Positions 37,095 to 45,995 of a DNA stretch of 64,000 nucleotides are shown here, in pieces. This stretch comes from Microbacterium sp. BK668. Its GTDB lineage: Bacteria; Actinomycetota; Actinomycetes; Actinomycetales; Microbacteriaceae. The notes below the pieces were generated by a model. The model searched no databases. It worked only from the letters and a program-made list of their open reading frames with translations, and was not told where the DNA came from. The stretch is from assembly GCF_004362195.1 (NCBI RefSeq), contig NZ_SNWG01000001.1, forward strand, positions 496,001-560,000, read 5' to 3'. Within the stretch, counting starts at the first letter, position 1, and every line of letters begins with the position of its first letter. The position numbers and the translations under genes are program-made.

Positions 37095-37616
37095 TCAGGC
37101 GTGGAAGAGTGCGTGCACGTCGCCGACGACCTCCCGGCCGCGCAGGGCGTCGAGCTCCATGAGCACGCTCGTGCCGACGACGGTCCCGCCGAGCCTCGTG
37201 ACGAGATCGTGCGCCGCGACGAGGGTGCCGCCCGTGGCGAGCACGTCGTCCACGAGCAGCACCCGCGCGCCGTCGGTGATGTCGTCGTGCGCCTCGATGG
37301 TCGCCTCGCCGTATTCGAGGGCGTAGGAGACGGATGCCGCGGGGCGAGGGAGCTTCCCCGCCTTCCGGATCGGCACGAGCCCGACCTCGGCGGCGATCGC
37401 GACCGCCCCGGCCAGGAGGAAGCCGCGGGCCTCGATCCCCGCCACGACCTCGAACTCGCCCGCGAAGGGCTCGATCATGGCGTCGATGCAGGCGCGGAGG
37501 GCCGCGGCATCCATCAGCAGAGGCGTGATGTCGCGGAACAGGACACCCGGCTCGGGGTAGTCCGGGATCGTGCGGATCAGCGACTCGGCATGGCGGAGCT
37601 GCGGGGGAACAGTCAC
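37095..37616 (-). CDS. apt: Adenine phosphoribosyltransferase
   Basis: A 173-residue purine salvage enzyme making AMP from adenine and PRPP. The PRPP motif LLVDDVLATGG (residues 120-130) is clear, and the N-terminal FRDITPLL and EARGF are typical of Apt. The GTG start is 6 bases from a TAGGGT box, so the mRNA is probably leaderless. Its position beside the purine permease may let imported adenine be used, but it lies in a separate unit. Confidence 0.93.
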   Translation of the reverse strand: MTVPPQLRHAESLIRTIPDYPEPGVLFRDITPLLMDAAALRACIDAMIEPFAGEFEVVAGIEARGFLLAGAVAIAAEVGLVPIRKAGKLPRPAASVSYALEYGEATIEAHDDITDGARVLLVDDVLATGGTLVAAHDLVTRLGGTVVGTSVLMELDALRGREVVGDVHALFHA

Positions 37617-37622
37617 CGCGCC

Positions 37623-37628
37623 ACCCTA
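37623..37628 (-). promoter_or_regulatory. -10 box of apt
   Basis: TAGGGT on the minus strand ends 6 bases before GTG 37616, giving a leaderless arrangement. Confidence 0.5.
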
Positions 37629-37660
37629 CCGGGCGTGCTCAGCGGATTCATGAAGACCTC

Positions 37661-37692
37661 TTTACAGAAGATGTAAGCGCTTGCAGTACCCT
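37661..37692 (+). promoter_or_regulatory. Promoter and LacI operator of the alpha-glucosidase gene
   Basis: TGTAAGCGCTTGCA (37672-37685) is a near-perfect palindrome of the LacI-family type, lying between TTTACA (37661) and the -10 box TACCCT (37687-37692). ATG 37700 follows 7 bases later. The LacI gene downstream is the likely binder. Confidence 0.7.
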
Positions 37693-37699
37693 GGTTCGC

Positions 37700-39379
37700 A
37701 TGACTTCGCCCGACATCGAACTCGCTGACACGAGCACGGCCGTCCCCGGCGCCGAGTGGTGGCGCACGGCCGTGATCTATCAGATCTACCCGCGCTCGTT
37801 CTCCGACAGCTCCGGCGACGGCATCGGCGACCTGCCCGGCATCACCTCCCGCCTCGACGACCTCCGGTCCCTCGGGGTCGACGCGCTGTGGCTGAGCCCG
37901 TTCCAGCGGTCGCCGCAGAAGGACGCCGGCTACGACGTGTCGGACTACTGCGACGTCGATCCCCTCTTCGGCACGCTCGCCGACTTCGACGAGCTGCTCG
38001 ACCAGGCGCACCGCCGCGGCATCCGTCTCATCGTCGACCTCGTGCCCAACCACTCGTCCGACCAGCACCGCTGGTTCCAGGAGGCGCTGGCGGCGGGCCC
38101 GGGCAGCCGTGAGCGCGCGCGCTACCTGTTCCGCGACGGCAGGGGTCTCGACGGAGACGTGCCGCCCAACAACTGGGAGTCGATCTTCGGCGGGCCGGCG
38201 TGGACCCGGGTCGTCGAGGCCGACGGTTCCCTCGGGCAGTGGTACCTCCACCTGTTCGACTCGTCGCAGCCCGACTTCGACTGGTCCAACGAGGAGGTGC
38301 GGGAGGAGTTCCGTCGGATCCTGCGCTTCTGGCTCGACCGCGGCGTCGACGGCTTCCGCGTCGACGTGGCGCACGGGCTCATCAAGGCGGAGGGGCTGCC
38401 CGACTACTCGCCCGACCCCGAGGGCGGCTCGATGGGCGGCGACGAGGAGGGCGTTCCCTACTGGGGTCAGCCCGGCGTGCACGAGGTGTACCGCGACTGG
38501 CACGCGGTCCTCGCCGAGTACGACGGCGACCGCGCGCTGTGCGCCGAGGCGTGGCGACCGACGCCGGAGGAGACGGCGCTCTGGGTGCGCCCGGACGAGA
38601 TGCACCAGGCCTTCAACTTCCCCTACCTCGAGACCGAATGGGATGCCGCGGCCCTCCGCGACGTCATCACCGAGTCGCTGCGGGCCTTCGGCTCCGTCGG
38701 CGCTCCGAGCACCTGGGTGCTGTCGAACCACGACGTCGTCCGCCATGCGTCCCGCCTCGCGCTGACCGCCGAGAACCCCCAGGGTCACGGCATCGGCCCG
38801 AAGTCGGTCGGCAAGCCCATCGCCGACGTGGGGCTCCGCCGCGCGCGGGCAGCGACGACCGTCATGCTCGGCCTTCCCGGCTCCGCCTACCTCTACCAGG
38901 GCGAGGAGCTCGGGCTTCCCGAGGTCATCGATCTCGACGACGACACGCGTCAGGACCCGACCTGGTTCCGCACGGGCGGCGAGCGGTACGGACGGGACGG
39001 ATGCCGCGTGCCCCTTCCGTGGTCGTCGGACGCGCCGGCGTACGGCTTCAGCGCGACGGGTGAGTCCTGGCTCCCGCAGCCCGCCGAGTGGGCGACGCTC
39101 GCGCGGGAGGTGCAGGCGGAGGACGAGGCATCCACTCTGTCGCTCTACCGCGCTCTGCTCGCCGCGCGGCGTGCGCGCCACCTCGGCGAGGGCACGCTCG
39201 AATGGCTCGACGGCTTCGACGCTCAGGTGCTGGCATTCCGCAACGGGAATGTGACGGTCGTCGCGAACACGGGCAGCACACCGGTCGCGCTGCCGGACGG
39301 TATCGTGATCGCCGCAAGCGGCCCGCTCGGACGGGCCACGATCCCGGCCGACACGGCGGTGTGGCTCGCCGACGACTGA
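37700..39379 (+). CDS. GH13 alpha-glucosidase (oligo-1,6-glucosidase type)
   Basis: A 559-residue cytoplasmic glycoside hydrolase of family 13 that splits maltose, isomaltose or short alpha-glucans. The nucleophile is D222 in GFRVDVAH, the acid/base E283 in CAEAW, and the third Asp D345 in LSNHDVV; VIYQIYPRSFSDSSGDGIGD near the N-terminus is typical. No signal peptide is seen. An LacI-type operator lies in its promoter and the LacI gene follows. A strong stem-loop follows the gene. Confidence 0.93.
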   Translation: MTSPDIELADTSTAVPGAEWWRTAVIYQIYPRSFSDSSGDGIGDLPGITSRLDDLRSLGVDALWLSPFQRSPQKDAGYDVSDYCDVDPLFGTLADFDELLDQAHRRGIRLIVDLVPNHSSDQHRWFQEALAAGPGSRERARYLFRDGRGLDGDVPPNNWESIFGGPAWTRVVEADGSLGQWYLHLFDSSQPDFDWSNEEVREEFRRILRFWLDRGVDGFRVDVAHGLIKAEGLPDYSPDPEGGSMGGDEEGVPYWGQPGVHEVYRDWHAVLAEYDGDRALCAEAWRPTPEETALWVRPDEMHQAFNFPYLETEWDAAALRDVITESLRAFGSVGAPSTWVLSNHDVVRHASRLALTAENPQGHGIGPKSVGKPIADVGLRRARAATTVMLGLPGSAYLYQGEELGLPEVIDLDDDTRQDPTWFRTGGERYGRDGCRVPLPWSSDAPAYGFSATGESWLPQPAEWATLAREVQAEDEASTLSLYRALLAARRARHLGEGTLEWLDGFDAQVLAFRNGNVTVVANTGSTPVALPDGIVIAASGPLGRATIPADTAVWLADD

Positions 39380-39389
39380 CGGCGAGAAG

Positions 39390-39415
39390 GCGCGGGGCGG
39401 TCGGCCGCCCCGCGC
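39390..39415 (+). terminator. Stem-loop after the alpha-glucosidase gene
   Basis: GCGCGGGGCGG and CCGCCCCGCGC form a perfect 11-base stem with a TCGG loop, 10 bases after the stop codon. Confidence 0.7.
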
Positions 39416-39488
39416 GACAGCCGGCGGCGACGGCGTCGCAGGGCTGAGGAGCCGGCGGAGCACCGCGCGGCGAGGAAAGGGTGACGAC

Positions 39489-40502
39489 GTGGTCAGCATC
39501 GACGAGGTCGCTCGCGCAGCGGGCGTGTCGACGGCGACGGTGTCGCGCGCGCTCAGCGGGCGGGGCCACGTGTCGGACCCGACGCGCGCCCGTGTCGAAG
39601 CCGCCGCCAAGGGGCTCGGCTACGTGGTGTCGGCCTCCGCCTCCAGCCTCGCCTCCGGTCGCACGCGCAACATCGGCGTGCTCGTCCCGTTCCTCGACCG
39701 GTGGTTCTTCAGCACCGTGCTGAGCGGGATCGCCACAGCCCTGCAGCGGCGCGGCTACGACATCACGCTGTACACCCTCACCGCCGACCGCACCCAGCGG
39801 CGCGAGATCTTCGACACCTTCCTGCGCAGGCAGCGGATCGACGGCGTCATCGCGATCTCGATCGAGCTCGGCGAGGAGGAGACCGACCTCCTGCTCGAGC
39901 TCGACCTGCCGACGATCGCGATCGGCGGCCCGAACGCCAAGCTCACGACGCTGACCGTCGACGACTCGATGGTCGCGCGCCTGGCGACAGAGCACCTCAT
40001 CGCGCTGGGGCACCGCGCCATCGCGCACATCGGCGCGAGTCCGGAGTTCGACGTCGACTTCCACATCCCCACCCAGCGCCGGCAAGGATTCGAGCAGGCG
40101 CTCTCCGACGCCGGGCTCCCGGCGCGCCCGGAGCTGTACGAGCCCGCCGACTTCACCATCGAGGGCGGATTCCGGGCGGCCAAGCAGATCCTCGGCCGTC
40201 CCGGCGCGCATCCGACGGCCATCTTCGCGGCATCGGACGAGATGGCGATCGGAGCCCTCCTCGCCGCCCGCGAGCTCGGCTACCGCGTGCCCGAGGACCT
40301 CTCGGTCATCGGCATCGACGGTCACGAGTTGGGCGAGTTCTTCCGCCTCACCACGGTCGACCAGTTCCCGCTCGGCCAGGGCGAGCGCGCGGCCGATGCG
40401 ATCCTGGCCGAGCTGGAGGCATCCGCCGGCGAGCGCGCGGCCCGATCCGATCTGCCGTTCGAGCTCATCGTGCGCGGCTCGACGGCGCGGCTGCAGGGCT
40501 GA
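39489..40502 (+). CDS. LacI family regulator of alpha-glucoside use
   Basis: A 337-residue LacI repressor: helix-turn-helix at the very N-terminus (SIDEVARAAGVSTATVSRAL, residues 3-22), then a sensor domain with ASDEMAIGALLAARELG and VIGIDGHELGEFF. It is the neighbour of the GH13 gene, whose promoter holds a TGTAAGCGCTTGCA operator, so it most likely represses that gene and responds to maltose or trehalose-like sugars. The GTG has GAGGAAAGG 8 bases upstream. Confidence 0.92.
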   Translation: MVSIDEVARAAGVSTATVSRALSGRGHVSDPTRARVEAAAKGLGYVVSASASSLASGRTRNIGVLVPFLDRWFFSTVLSGIATALQRRGYDITLYTLTADRTQRREIFDTFLRRQRIDGVIAISIELGEEETDLLLELDLPTIAIGGPNAKLTTLTVDDSMVARLATEHLIALGHRAIAHIGASPEFDVDFHIPTQRRQGFEQALSDAGLPARPELYEPADFTIEGGFRAAKQILGRPGAHPTAIFAASDEMAIGALLAARELGYRVPEDLSVIGIDGHELGEFFRLTTVDQFPLGQGERAADAILAELEASAGERAARSDLPFELIVRGSTARLQG

Positions 40503-40517
40503 GCCCGGGCTCGGCGC

Positions 40518-40606
40518 GCTTCGTCCCGGTCCCTGCGCTCGCTCGCGCGACAACCGGGAATGGCGGAGTCGCGGTCGTCGAGCGAGCGAAGCGAGACGAA
40601 ACGCCC
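40518..40606. repeat. Compound imperfect palindrome between LacI and the M20 gene
   Basis: TTCGTC...GACGAA bound a region with CGCTCGCTCG facing CGAGCGAGCG, and an inner TCCCGGT/ACCGGGA stem. It may end transcription of the LacI gene. The motif GAGCGAGCGAAGCGAGACGA is of a kind often scattered in Microbacteriaceae genomes. Confidence 0.5.
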
Positions 40607-40633
40607 CGAACCCGCGGCCCAGGCCGTCCCGGA

Positions 40634-40639
40634 TAGGCT
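40634..40639 (+). promoter_or_regulatory. -10 box of the M20 gene
   Basis: TAGGCT ends 7 bases before ATG 40647, so the mRNA is nearly leaderless. Confidence 0.45.
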
Positions 40640-40646
40640 CGACCGC

Positions 40647-41900
40647 ATGACGATCGACCTCGAGGCCCTGTACATCGACCTGCATCGGCATCCCGAGCTG
40701 TCGTTCCAGGAGACCCGCACGGCGGGCGTCGTCACTCAGCGCCTCGCCGAGCTCGGCCTCGAGTTCGAGGAGGGCATCGGCCGCACCGGCGTCGTGACCG
40801 TCATCCGCAACCCTTCGTCCAGCGCAGGCGAGTCCGGCGAGGGCCCGGTCGTATGGCTGCGCGCCGACATGGACGGCCTTCCGGTCGAGGAGCGCACGGG
40901 CCTCGCCTACGCCTCCACCGCCCGGGGCGTCGACCCCGCCGGAACGGACGTGCCCGTCATGCACGCGTGCGGTCACGACATGCACGTGACGTGCCTGCTC
41001 GGAGCGCTCGAGAAGCTGGTCCAGACCAAGGACGAGTGGGCCGGCACCGTCGTCGCCGTCTTCCAGCCCGCCGAGGAGTACGGCGCGGGCGCCCAGGCGA
41101 TGATCGCCGACGGCGTGATGGACCGCTTCCCCCGGCCCGACATCGTGCTCGGCCAGCACCTCACGCCGCTTCCCGCCGGCACGATCGGCGTGCGATCCGG
41201 CACGCAGATGGCCGCCTCCGACGGGCTCACGGTCATGCTGTACGGGCGCGGCGGCCACGGCTCGCGCCCGCACTCGACGATCGACCCCGTCGTCATGGCG
41301 GCGGCGACCGTCATGCGCCTTCAGACGATCGTCTCGCGCGAGGTCGACCCCCGCGACGTCGCCGTCGTGACGGTCGGCTCCATCCACGCGGGGTTGAAGA
41401 ACAACATCATCCCGGCCGAGGCGAAGCTCGAGCTGAGCCTGCGCTACCCCGACGACGAAGCTCGCGAGCGCGTGCTCGAGAAGGTCGAGCGCGTGATCCG
41501 CGCGGAGGCCGCGGCATCCGGCTCCGAGCAGGAGCCCGTCATCACGACCGACCACACCCTCCCGCCGACCATCAACGACATCCACGCGACGGCTCAGCTG
41601 ACGCTCGCCTTCGACGACGCGTTCGGGCAGGGCACGGTCGTCGACCCCGGCATGTTCACGGGATCGGAGGACGTCTCGTGGTTCGCCCGCGAGGCCGGCG
41701 TCCCCCTCGTCTACTGGTTCTGGGGCGGCGTCGATCCGCAGGCGTACGCCGAGGCATCCGCGGCGGGCACGCTCGAGCGCGACATCCCCACGAACCACTC
41801 GCCGTTCTTCGCGCCCGTGCTGCAGCCGACGATCGAGCGGGGCGTGGACGCCCTGGTCGTGGCGGCGCGCGAATTCCTCGGCGACCGCCGCACGGCCTGA
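40647..41900 (+). CDS. M20 family amidohydrolase (IAA-amino acid hydrolase-like)
   Basis: A 417-residue Zn-dependent peptidase M20D-type amidohydrolase. Metal-site motifs are RADMDGLPV, HACGHDMH and FQPAEEYGAGA, with GRGGHGSRPH in the dimerisation domain. Relatives remove acyl groups from amino acids (hippurate, N-acetyl or auxin-amino acid conjugates). Nothing nearby fixes the substrate. It is encoded alone from its own promoter. Confidence 0.9.
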   Translation: MTIDLEALYIDLHRHPELSFQETRTAGVVTQRLAELGLEFEEGIGRTGVVTVIRNPSSSAGESGEGPVVWLRADMDGLPVEERTGLAYASTARGVDPAGTDVPVMHACGHDMHVTCLLGALEKLVQTKDEWAGTVVAVFQPAEEYGAGAQAMIADGVMDRFPRPDIVLGQHLTPLPAGTIGVRSGTQMAASDGLTVMLYGRGGHGSRPHSTIDPVVMAAATVMRLQTIVSREVDPRDVAVVTVGSIHAGLKNNIIPAEAKLELSLRYPDDEARERVLEKVERVIRAEAAASGSEQEPVITTDHTLPPTINDIHATAQLTLAFDDAFGQGTVVDPGMFTGSEDVSWFAREAGVPLVYWFWGGVDPQAYAEASAAGTLERDIPTNHSPFFAPVLQPTIERGVDALVVAAREFLGDRRTA

Positions 41901-41907
41901 TCCGAGG

Positions 41908-41961
41908 CGTGAGGAAAGCGTAAGGATGCCCGCCTCGATGCGTCCTCACGGTTTCCGTACG
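41908..41961. promoter_or_regulatory. Array of OmpR-type half-sites upstream of the potassium importer
   Basis: Arms 41908-41929 and 41940-41961 form an inverted repeat matching at 17 of 22 positions. Each arm contains two direct copies of CGTRAGGA 11 bases apart, the spacing OmpR-family regulators use. The array ends 2 bases before the -10 box TAACAT (41964-41969). KdpE, encoded at 48.6 kb, is the obvious candidate binder. Confidence 0.6.
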
Positions 41962-41963
41962 AG

Positions 41964-41969
41964 TAACAT
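41964..41969 (+). promoter_or_regulatory. -10 box of the potassium importer gene
   Basis: TAACAT ends 8 bases before GTG 41978. Confidence 0.5.
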
Positions 41970-41977
41970 CGCCCGCC

Positions 41978-44071
41978 GTGACGAACGATAGTCGCGAGCC
42001 CGGCTCGGCGGAGTCGCCCATCGCGAAACGCATCCTCCTGGGCGATCCGCTGTCGACGGCGGCCGCCGACGAGCACCTCCTTCCCAAGAAGATGGCGCTG
42101 CCGATCTTCGCGTCGGATGCCCTGTCGTCCGTGGCCTACGCGCCGCAGGAGCTGCTGATGATCCTGCTCACCGGGGGACTGGCGTTCCTCGCGTTCAGCC
42201 CCTGGATCGCGGCGGCGGTCGTGGTGCTGCTCATCGTCGTCGTCGTGAGCTACCGCCAGCTCATCAAGGCGTATCCCTCCGGCGGCGGCGACTACGAGGT
42301 GGCGCGCACCAACCTCGGCGAGGTCCCCGGCGTCGTGGTGGCATCCGCACTGCTGGTGGACTACGTCCTGACCGTGGCGGTGTCGGTCTCCTCGGGCGTC
42401 GACAACATCATCTCGGCGCTTCCCTTCCTCGCCCCTGGGCGGGTCGAGCTCGCGGTCGCCTTCGTCGTCCTGATCGTCATCGTGAACCTCCGCGGCGTCC
42501 GCGAGGCGTCGCTCGTCTTCGCGATCCCGACCTACGTCTTCATCGGCTCGGTCGTGGTGATGATCGCCGTCGGGCTGTTCCAGACGGCGATCGGCGATCC
42601 TCCCGTCGCCTCCAGCGCCGAATTCGCGGTGCAGGCCGAAGACCTCACGCAGGCCGCCGTCATCCTGCTCGTGCTGCGCGCGTTCTCGAGCGGGTGTTCG
42701 GCCCTCACGGGCGTGGAGGCCGTGTCCAACGGCGTCCCGGCATTCCGCAAGCCCAAGGTCCGCAATGCCCAGACGACCCTCGCCCTGATGGGCGGGATCG
42801 CCATCCTGCTCTTCTCCGGCCTCACGGCGCTCGCCCTCATCTCCGGCGTGCACTACGCCGAGAACCCGTGCAGCCTGGTCGGCTTCGACTGCGAGACGGC
42901 GGTGCAGCCGAGCCTCATGGCGCAGGTGGCGGCCGCCACCTTCGGTATGGGGTCGATCCCCTTCTACGTCATCCAGGCCGCGACGGCGTGCGTCCTGCTC
43001 CTCGCGGCGAACACCGCCTTCAACGGGTTCCCGCTCCTGGGCTCGGTGCTCGCGCGCGACGGCTACGCGCCGAAGGCGCTCAACACCCGCGGCGACCGCC
43101 TGGTGTACTCGAACGGCATGATCATCCTGGGCATCGTCGCGATCGGCGTGATCGTGATCTACCAGGCGAACCTCACCACGCTCATCCAGCTGTACATCAT
43201 CGGCGTCTTCGTGTCGTTCTCGCTGGGGCAGCTCGGCATGGTCAGGCACTGGCGACGGATGCTGCGCGAGACCACGCGCGTCGAGGCCAGGCGCGATGCG
43301 CGGGCCGGGGCCGAGAGGGCGGGCGCGGTCAAGGGCCTGATCATCAACTCGGTGGGCGCGACCCTCACCGTGTTCGTGCTCGCCATCGTGACGATCACCA
43401 AGTTCACGCACGGCGCCTGGCTCGTCTTCCTCGCCATCCCGATCCTCGCGACGCTGATGATCGGCGTGAACCGCTACTACCGCGACGTCGAGCACGAGAT
43501 CGAGATGACCGACGACGTGCACTTCGGCTCGGCCGGCGATGTCGCCCTCATCCTCGTGAATCGACTGCAGAAGCCGGTCGCCAAGGCGATCGACTACGCC
43601 CTCGCCGCGAAGCACGACAAGACGCTCGCGGTCCACGTCGCCGTGACGAAGGAGGAAGCCGAGGCGATCCAGGCCGAGTGGGAGTCGCACCGGATGCCGA
43701 TCCCGCTCATCATCATCGAGTCGCCGTACCGCACGTACGCGGGCCCGGTCGCGGAGTTCATCACGCAGTACCGGGCCAAGCACGGCTCGACCGTCGTGAC
43801 CGTGTACCTCCCGCAGTACATCGTCGGTCACTGGTGGGAGTCGCTGCTGCACAACCGCCGCGCTCGGCGCATCGGCCAGCAGCTCATGCTCGTGCACGGC
43901 GTCACCATCACGCTCGTGCCGTGGCTGCTCGACTCGTCCGAGCTCATCTACGGCCGCCGCTCGCGACCGCTGCCCGGCCAGGAGCGCGCGGGCCGCCCCT
44001 TCGAGCCCGACCCGGTGAGCAGCGTGCCGATCGTCGAGCGGTCGAGTCTCGAGCGCCCCGACGACCTCTGA
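41978..44071 (+). CDS. KimA-like APC superfamily potassium importer
   Basis: A 697-residue membrane protein: about 12 helices in residues 35-470 with the amino-acid permease-like fold (ALPIFASDALSSVAYAPQE, YPSGGGDYEVA), followed by a cytoplasmic domain of roughly 200 residues. That layout and the N-terminal motif match KimA, a high-affinity potassium/proton symporter of the KUP group, often misannotated as an amino acid permease. An OmpR-type site array upstream and kdpD-kdpE 2-4 kb downstream support a potassium role. Its 3' end, including the stop, is tandemly duplicated. Confidence 0.8.
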   Translation: MTNDSREPGSAESPIAKRILLGDPLSTAAADEHLLPKKMALPIFASDALSSVAYAPQELLMILLTGGLAFLAFSPWIAAAVVVLLIVVVVSYRQLIKAYPSGGGDYEVARTNLGEVPGVVVASALLVDYVLTVAVSVSSGVDNIISALPFLAPGRVELAVAFVVLIVIVNLRGVREASLVFAIPTYVFIGSVVVMIAVGLFQTAIGDPPVASSAEFAVQAEDLTQAAVILLVLRAFSSGCSALTGVEAVSNGVPAFRKPKVRNAQTTLALMGGIAILLFSGLTALALISGVHYAENPCSLVGFDCETAVQPSLMAQVAAATFGMGSIPFYVIQAATACVLLLAANTAFNGFPLLGSVLARDGYAPKALNTRGDRLVYSNGMIILGIVAIGVIVIYQANLTTLIQLYIIGVFVSFSLGQLGMVRHWRRMLRETTRVEARRDARAGAERAGAVKGLIINSVGATLTVFVLAIVTITKFTHGAWLVFLAIPILATLMIGVNRYYRDVEHEIEMTDDVHFGSAGDVALILVNRLQKPVAKAIDYALAAKHDKTLAVHVAVTKEEAEAIQAEWESHRMPIPLIIIESPYRTYAGPVAEFITQYRAKHGSTVVTVYLPQYIVGHWWESLLHNRRARRIGQQLMLVHGVTITLVPWLLDSSELIYGRRSRPLPGQERAGRPFEPDPVSSVPIVERSSLERPDDL

Positions 44072-44109
44072 CGGATGCGCGGCCCCGACGACCCCTGACG
44101 GATGCGCGG
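44056..44109 (+). repeat. 27-base tandem duplication across the stop codon of the potassium importer gene
   Basis: 44056-44082 and 44083-44109 are the same 27 bases with one C/T difference. The first copy contains the last codons and TGA of the gene; the second lies fully in the gap before sufS. Confidence 0.9.
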
Positions 44110-44152
44110 CCCCAGCGCCGACTCGTCCAGGCCGCGCCCACCAGGCGCCGCG

Positions 44153-44158
44153 TAGCCT
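44153..44158 (+). promoter_or_regulatory. -10 box of sufS-sufU
   Basis: TAGCCT ends 6 bases before GTG 44165, so the transcript should be leaderless. Confidence 0.5.
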
Positions 44159-44164
44159 GGAAGG

Positions 44165-45472
44165 GTGACGACCGCACCTCCTCGCTCCGCGACCCTCGAC
44201 CCCGAGACGCTCCGCGGCGACTTCCCGATCCTCCAGACGCGCGTCGGCGACAGCCCGCTCGTCTACCTGGACTCGGCGGCGACGAGCCAGAAGCCGCGGG
44301 CGGTCATCGACGCCGAGGTGTCGTTCCTCACCACCGCCAACTCCGCCGTCCACCGGGGGGCGCACACGCTCGCCGCCGAGGCGACCGAGCTCTTCGAGGA
44401 CGCCCGGAGCGCCGTGGCGGGCTTCGTCCACGCCGCCCCCGAACAGCTGGTCTGGACGAGCGGCGCCACCGCCGGCATCAACCTCGTCGCCTACGCGATC
44501 GGCAACGCCACGCTCGGCCGCGGCGGCGAGGCCGCGCGCCGCTTCGCGCTCGCTCCCGGCGACGAGCTGGTGGTGACCGAGTCCGAGCACCACGCCAATC
44601 TCATCCCGTGGCAGGAGCTGGCGGCGCGCACGGGCGCCGTCCTCCGCCACATCCCCGTCCGCGACGACGGGACGATCGACCTGGATGCCGCGGCATCCGT
44701 CATCGGCGACCGCACCCGCGTGGTCGCCTTCCCGCACGTCTCCAACGTGCTGGGCATCGTCAACCCCGTTGCCGCACTCGTCGCCCTCGCCCGTACCGCC
44801 GGCGCGATCACGGTGCTCGACGCGTGCCAGTCGGCGCCGCACCTGCCTCTCGACCTCCCGGCCCTCGACGTCGACCTCGCCGTCTTCTCGGGGCACAAGA
44901 TGCTCGGCCCGAACGCGGTCGGCGGGCTGTACGGCCGCTCGGACGTGCTCGAGGCGCTGCCTCCGTTCCTCACGGGCGGGTCGATGATCACCACCGTCAC
45001 CCTCGAGGAGGCCTCGTACCTCCCGCCGCCGCAGCGCTTCGAGGCGGGGACGCAGCCGGTCTCGCAGGCCATCGGGCTCGCGGCCGCGGTGCGCTATCTC
45101 GACGCAGTCGGCATGGACGCCGTCCACGCGCACGAGACGGCGCTCGAGCGGCGGATGCGCGACGGGCTGCGGTCGATCCCCGGCATCCGTCTCCTCGGCG
45201 ACCCTTCGACGGGCTCTGGCGCCGAAGCCGAGCGGGTCGCGCTCGCGGCCTTCGACGTCGACGGCGTCCACGCGCACGACGTGGGCCAGTTCCTCGACGC
45301 CCGCGGCATCGCCGTGCGCGTCGGCCACCACTGCGCCCAGCCGCTGCACCGCCGCTTCGGGCTGACGGCGTCGGTGCGGGCGTCGGCCGCGGTCTACACG
45401 ACCGAGGCCGAGATCGACCTCTTCCTCGACGCCGTCTCGGGCGTCCGCGCGTACTTCGGGGCGGGGCGATGA
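44165..45472 (+). CDS. sufS: Cysteine desulfurase SufS
   Basis: A 435-residue PLP enzyme that removes sulfur from cysteine for iron-sulfur cluster assembly. The PLP Lys is K245 in FSGHKMLGP and the catalytic Cys is C390 in RVGHHCAQP; ESEHHANLIPW and ACQSAPH are further SufS signatures. It overlaps sufU by 4 bases. The scaffold genes sufBCD are not in the window and must be elsewhere. Confidence 0.94.
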   Translation: MTTAPPRSATLDPETLRGDFPILQTRVGDSPLVYLDSAATSQKPRAVIDAEVSFLTTANSAVHRGAHTLAAEATELFEDARSAVAGFVHAAPEQLVWTSGATAGINLVAYAIGNATLGRGGEAARRFALAPGDELVVTESEHHANLIPWQELAARTGAVLRHIPVRDDGTIDLDAAASVIGDRTRVVAFPHVSNVLGIVNPVAALVALARTAGAITVLDACQSAPHLPLDLPALDVDLAVFSGHKMLGPNAVGGLYGRSDVLEALPPFLTGGSMITTVTLEEASYLPPPQRFEAGTQPVSQAIGLAAAVRYLDAVGMDAVHAHETALERRMRDGLRSIPGIRLLGDPSTGSGAEAERVALAAFDVDGVHAHDVGQFLDARGIAVRVGHHCAQPLHRRFGLTASVRASAAVYTTEAEIDLFLDAVSGVRAYFGAGR

Positions 45473-45915
45473 GCGGCCTCGACGCGCTGTACCAGGAGCT
45501 GATCCTCGACCACTCCAAGCGCCGCGCGGGCTTCGGCCTCGCCGCCGAGGAGGGCTCGACCGCGACCTCGCACCAGCACAATCCGATCTGCGGCGACGAC
45601 ATCACGCTGCGCGTGCGGGTCGACGGCGACCTCGTGCGCGACGTCACGTGGGAGGGAGCCGGCTGCGCCATCTCGCAGTCGTCGGCGTCGATGCTCGCCT
45701 CGCTCGTAGCGGAGGAGGGCGGGATGCCGCGTGCCGAGGCATCCCAGCTCATCGAGGGATTCCGCAGCGCCCTGCGCTCCCGCGGCACCGTCGAGCTGGA
45801 CGAGGAGGTGTACTCGGATGCCGCAGCCCTGAGCGGCGTCTCGAGGTACACCGCACGCGTGAAGTGCGCGATGCTCGCGTGGGTGGCCTTCGAGGACGCC
45901 CTCTCCCGCGCCTGA
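45469..45915 (+). CDS. sufU: Fe-S assembly protein SufU (Zn-dependent sulfurtransferase)
   Basis: A 148-residue SufU that takes persulfide sulfur from SufS to the SufBCD scaffold. Zn ligands and the acceptor Cys are in place: C41 and D43 (NPICGDD), C66 (GAGCAIS) and C133 (VKCAMLAW). The ATG overlaps the sufS stop (ATGA). It is followed by a C-rich tract and the first copy of the palindromic repeat. Confidence 0.94.
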   Translation: MSGLDALYQELILDHSKRRAGFGLAAEEGSTATSHQHNPICGDDITLRVRVDGDLVRDVTWEGAGCAISQSSASMLASLVAEEGGMPRAEASQLIEGFRSALRSRGTVELDEEVYSDAAALSGVSRYTARVKCAMLAWVAFEDALSRA

Positions 45916-45995
45916 CCCCACCCCGCGCCTCCCCGCACCTCCCCGCGCCGCCCCGCGCCGCCCCGCGCGGCACCGCCCCGCGCCGCCCCGCGCGG
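45916..45995. repeat. C-rich low-complexity tract with CCCCGCGCCG repeats
   Basis: About 80 bases of near-tandem CCCCGC(G/A)CC(G/T) units directly after sufU and before palindromic repeat copy 1. No open reading frame of note lies here. Confidence 0.8.

Noticed and set aside
41711..45349. Very long open frame on the minus strand over the potassium importer and sufS genes
   Set aside because: It is antisense to well-recognised genes, has no family motif and its composition (Arg/Asp/Gly/His-rich) is that of a high-GC shadow frame.
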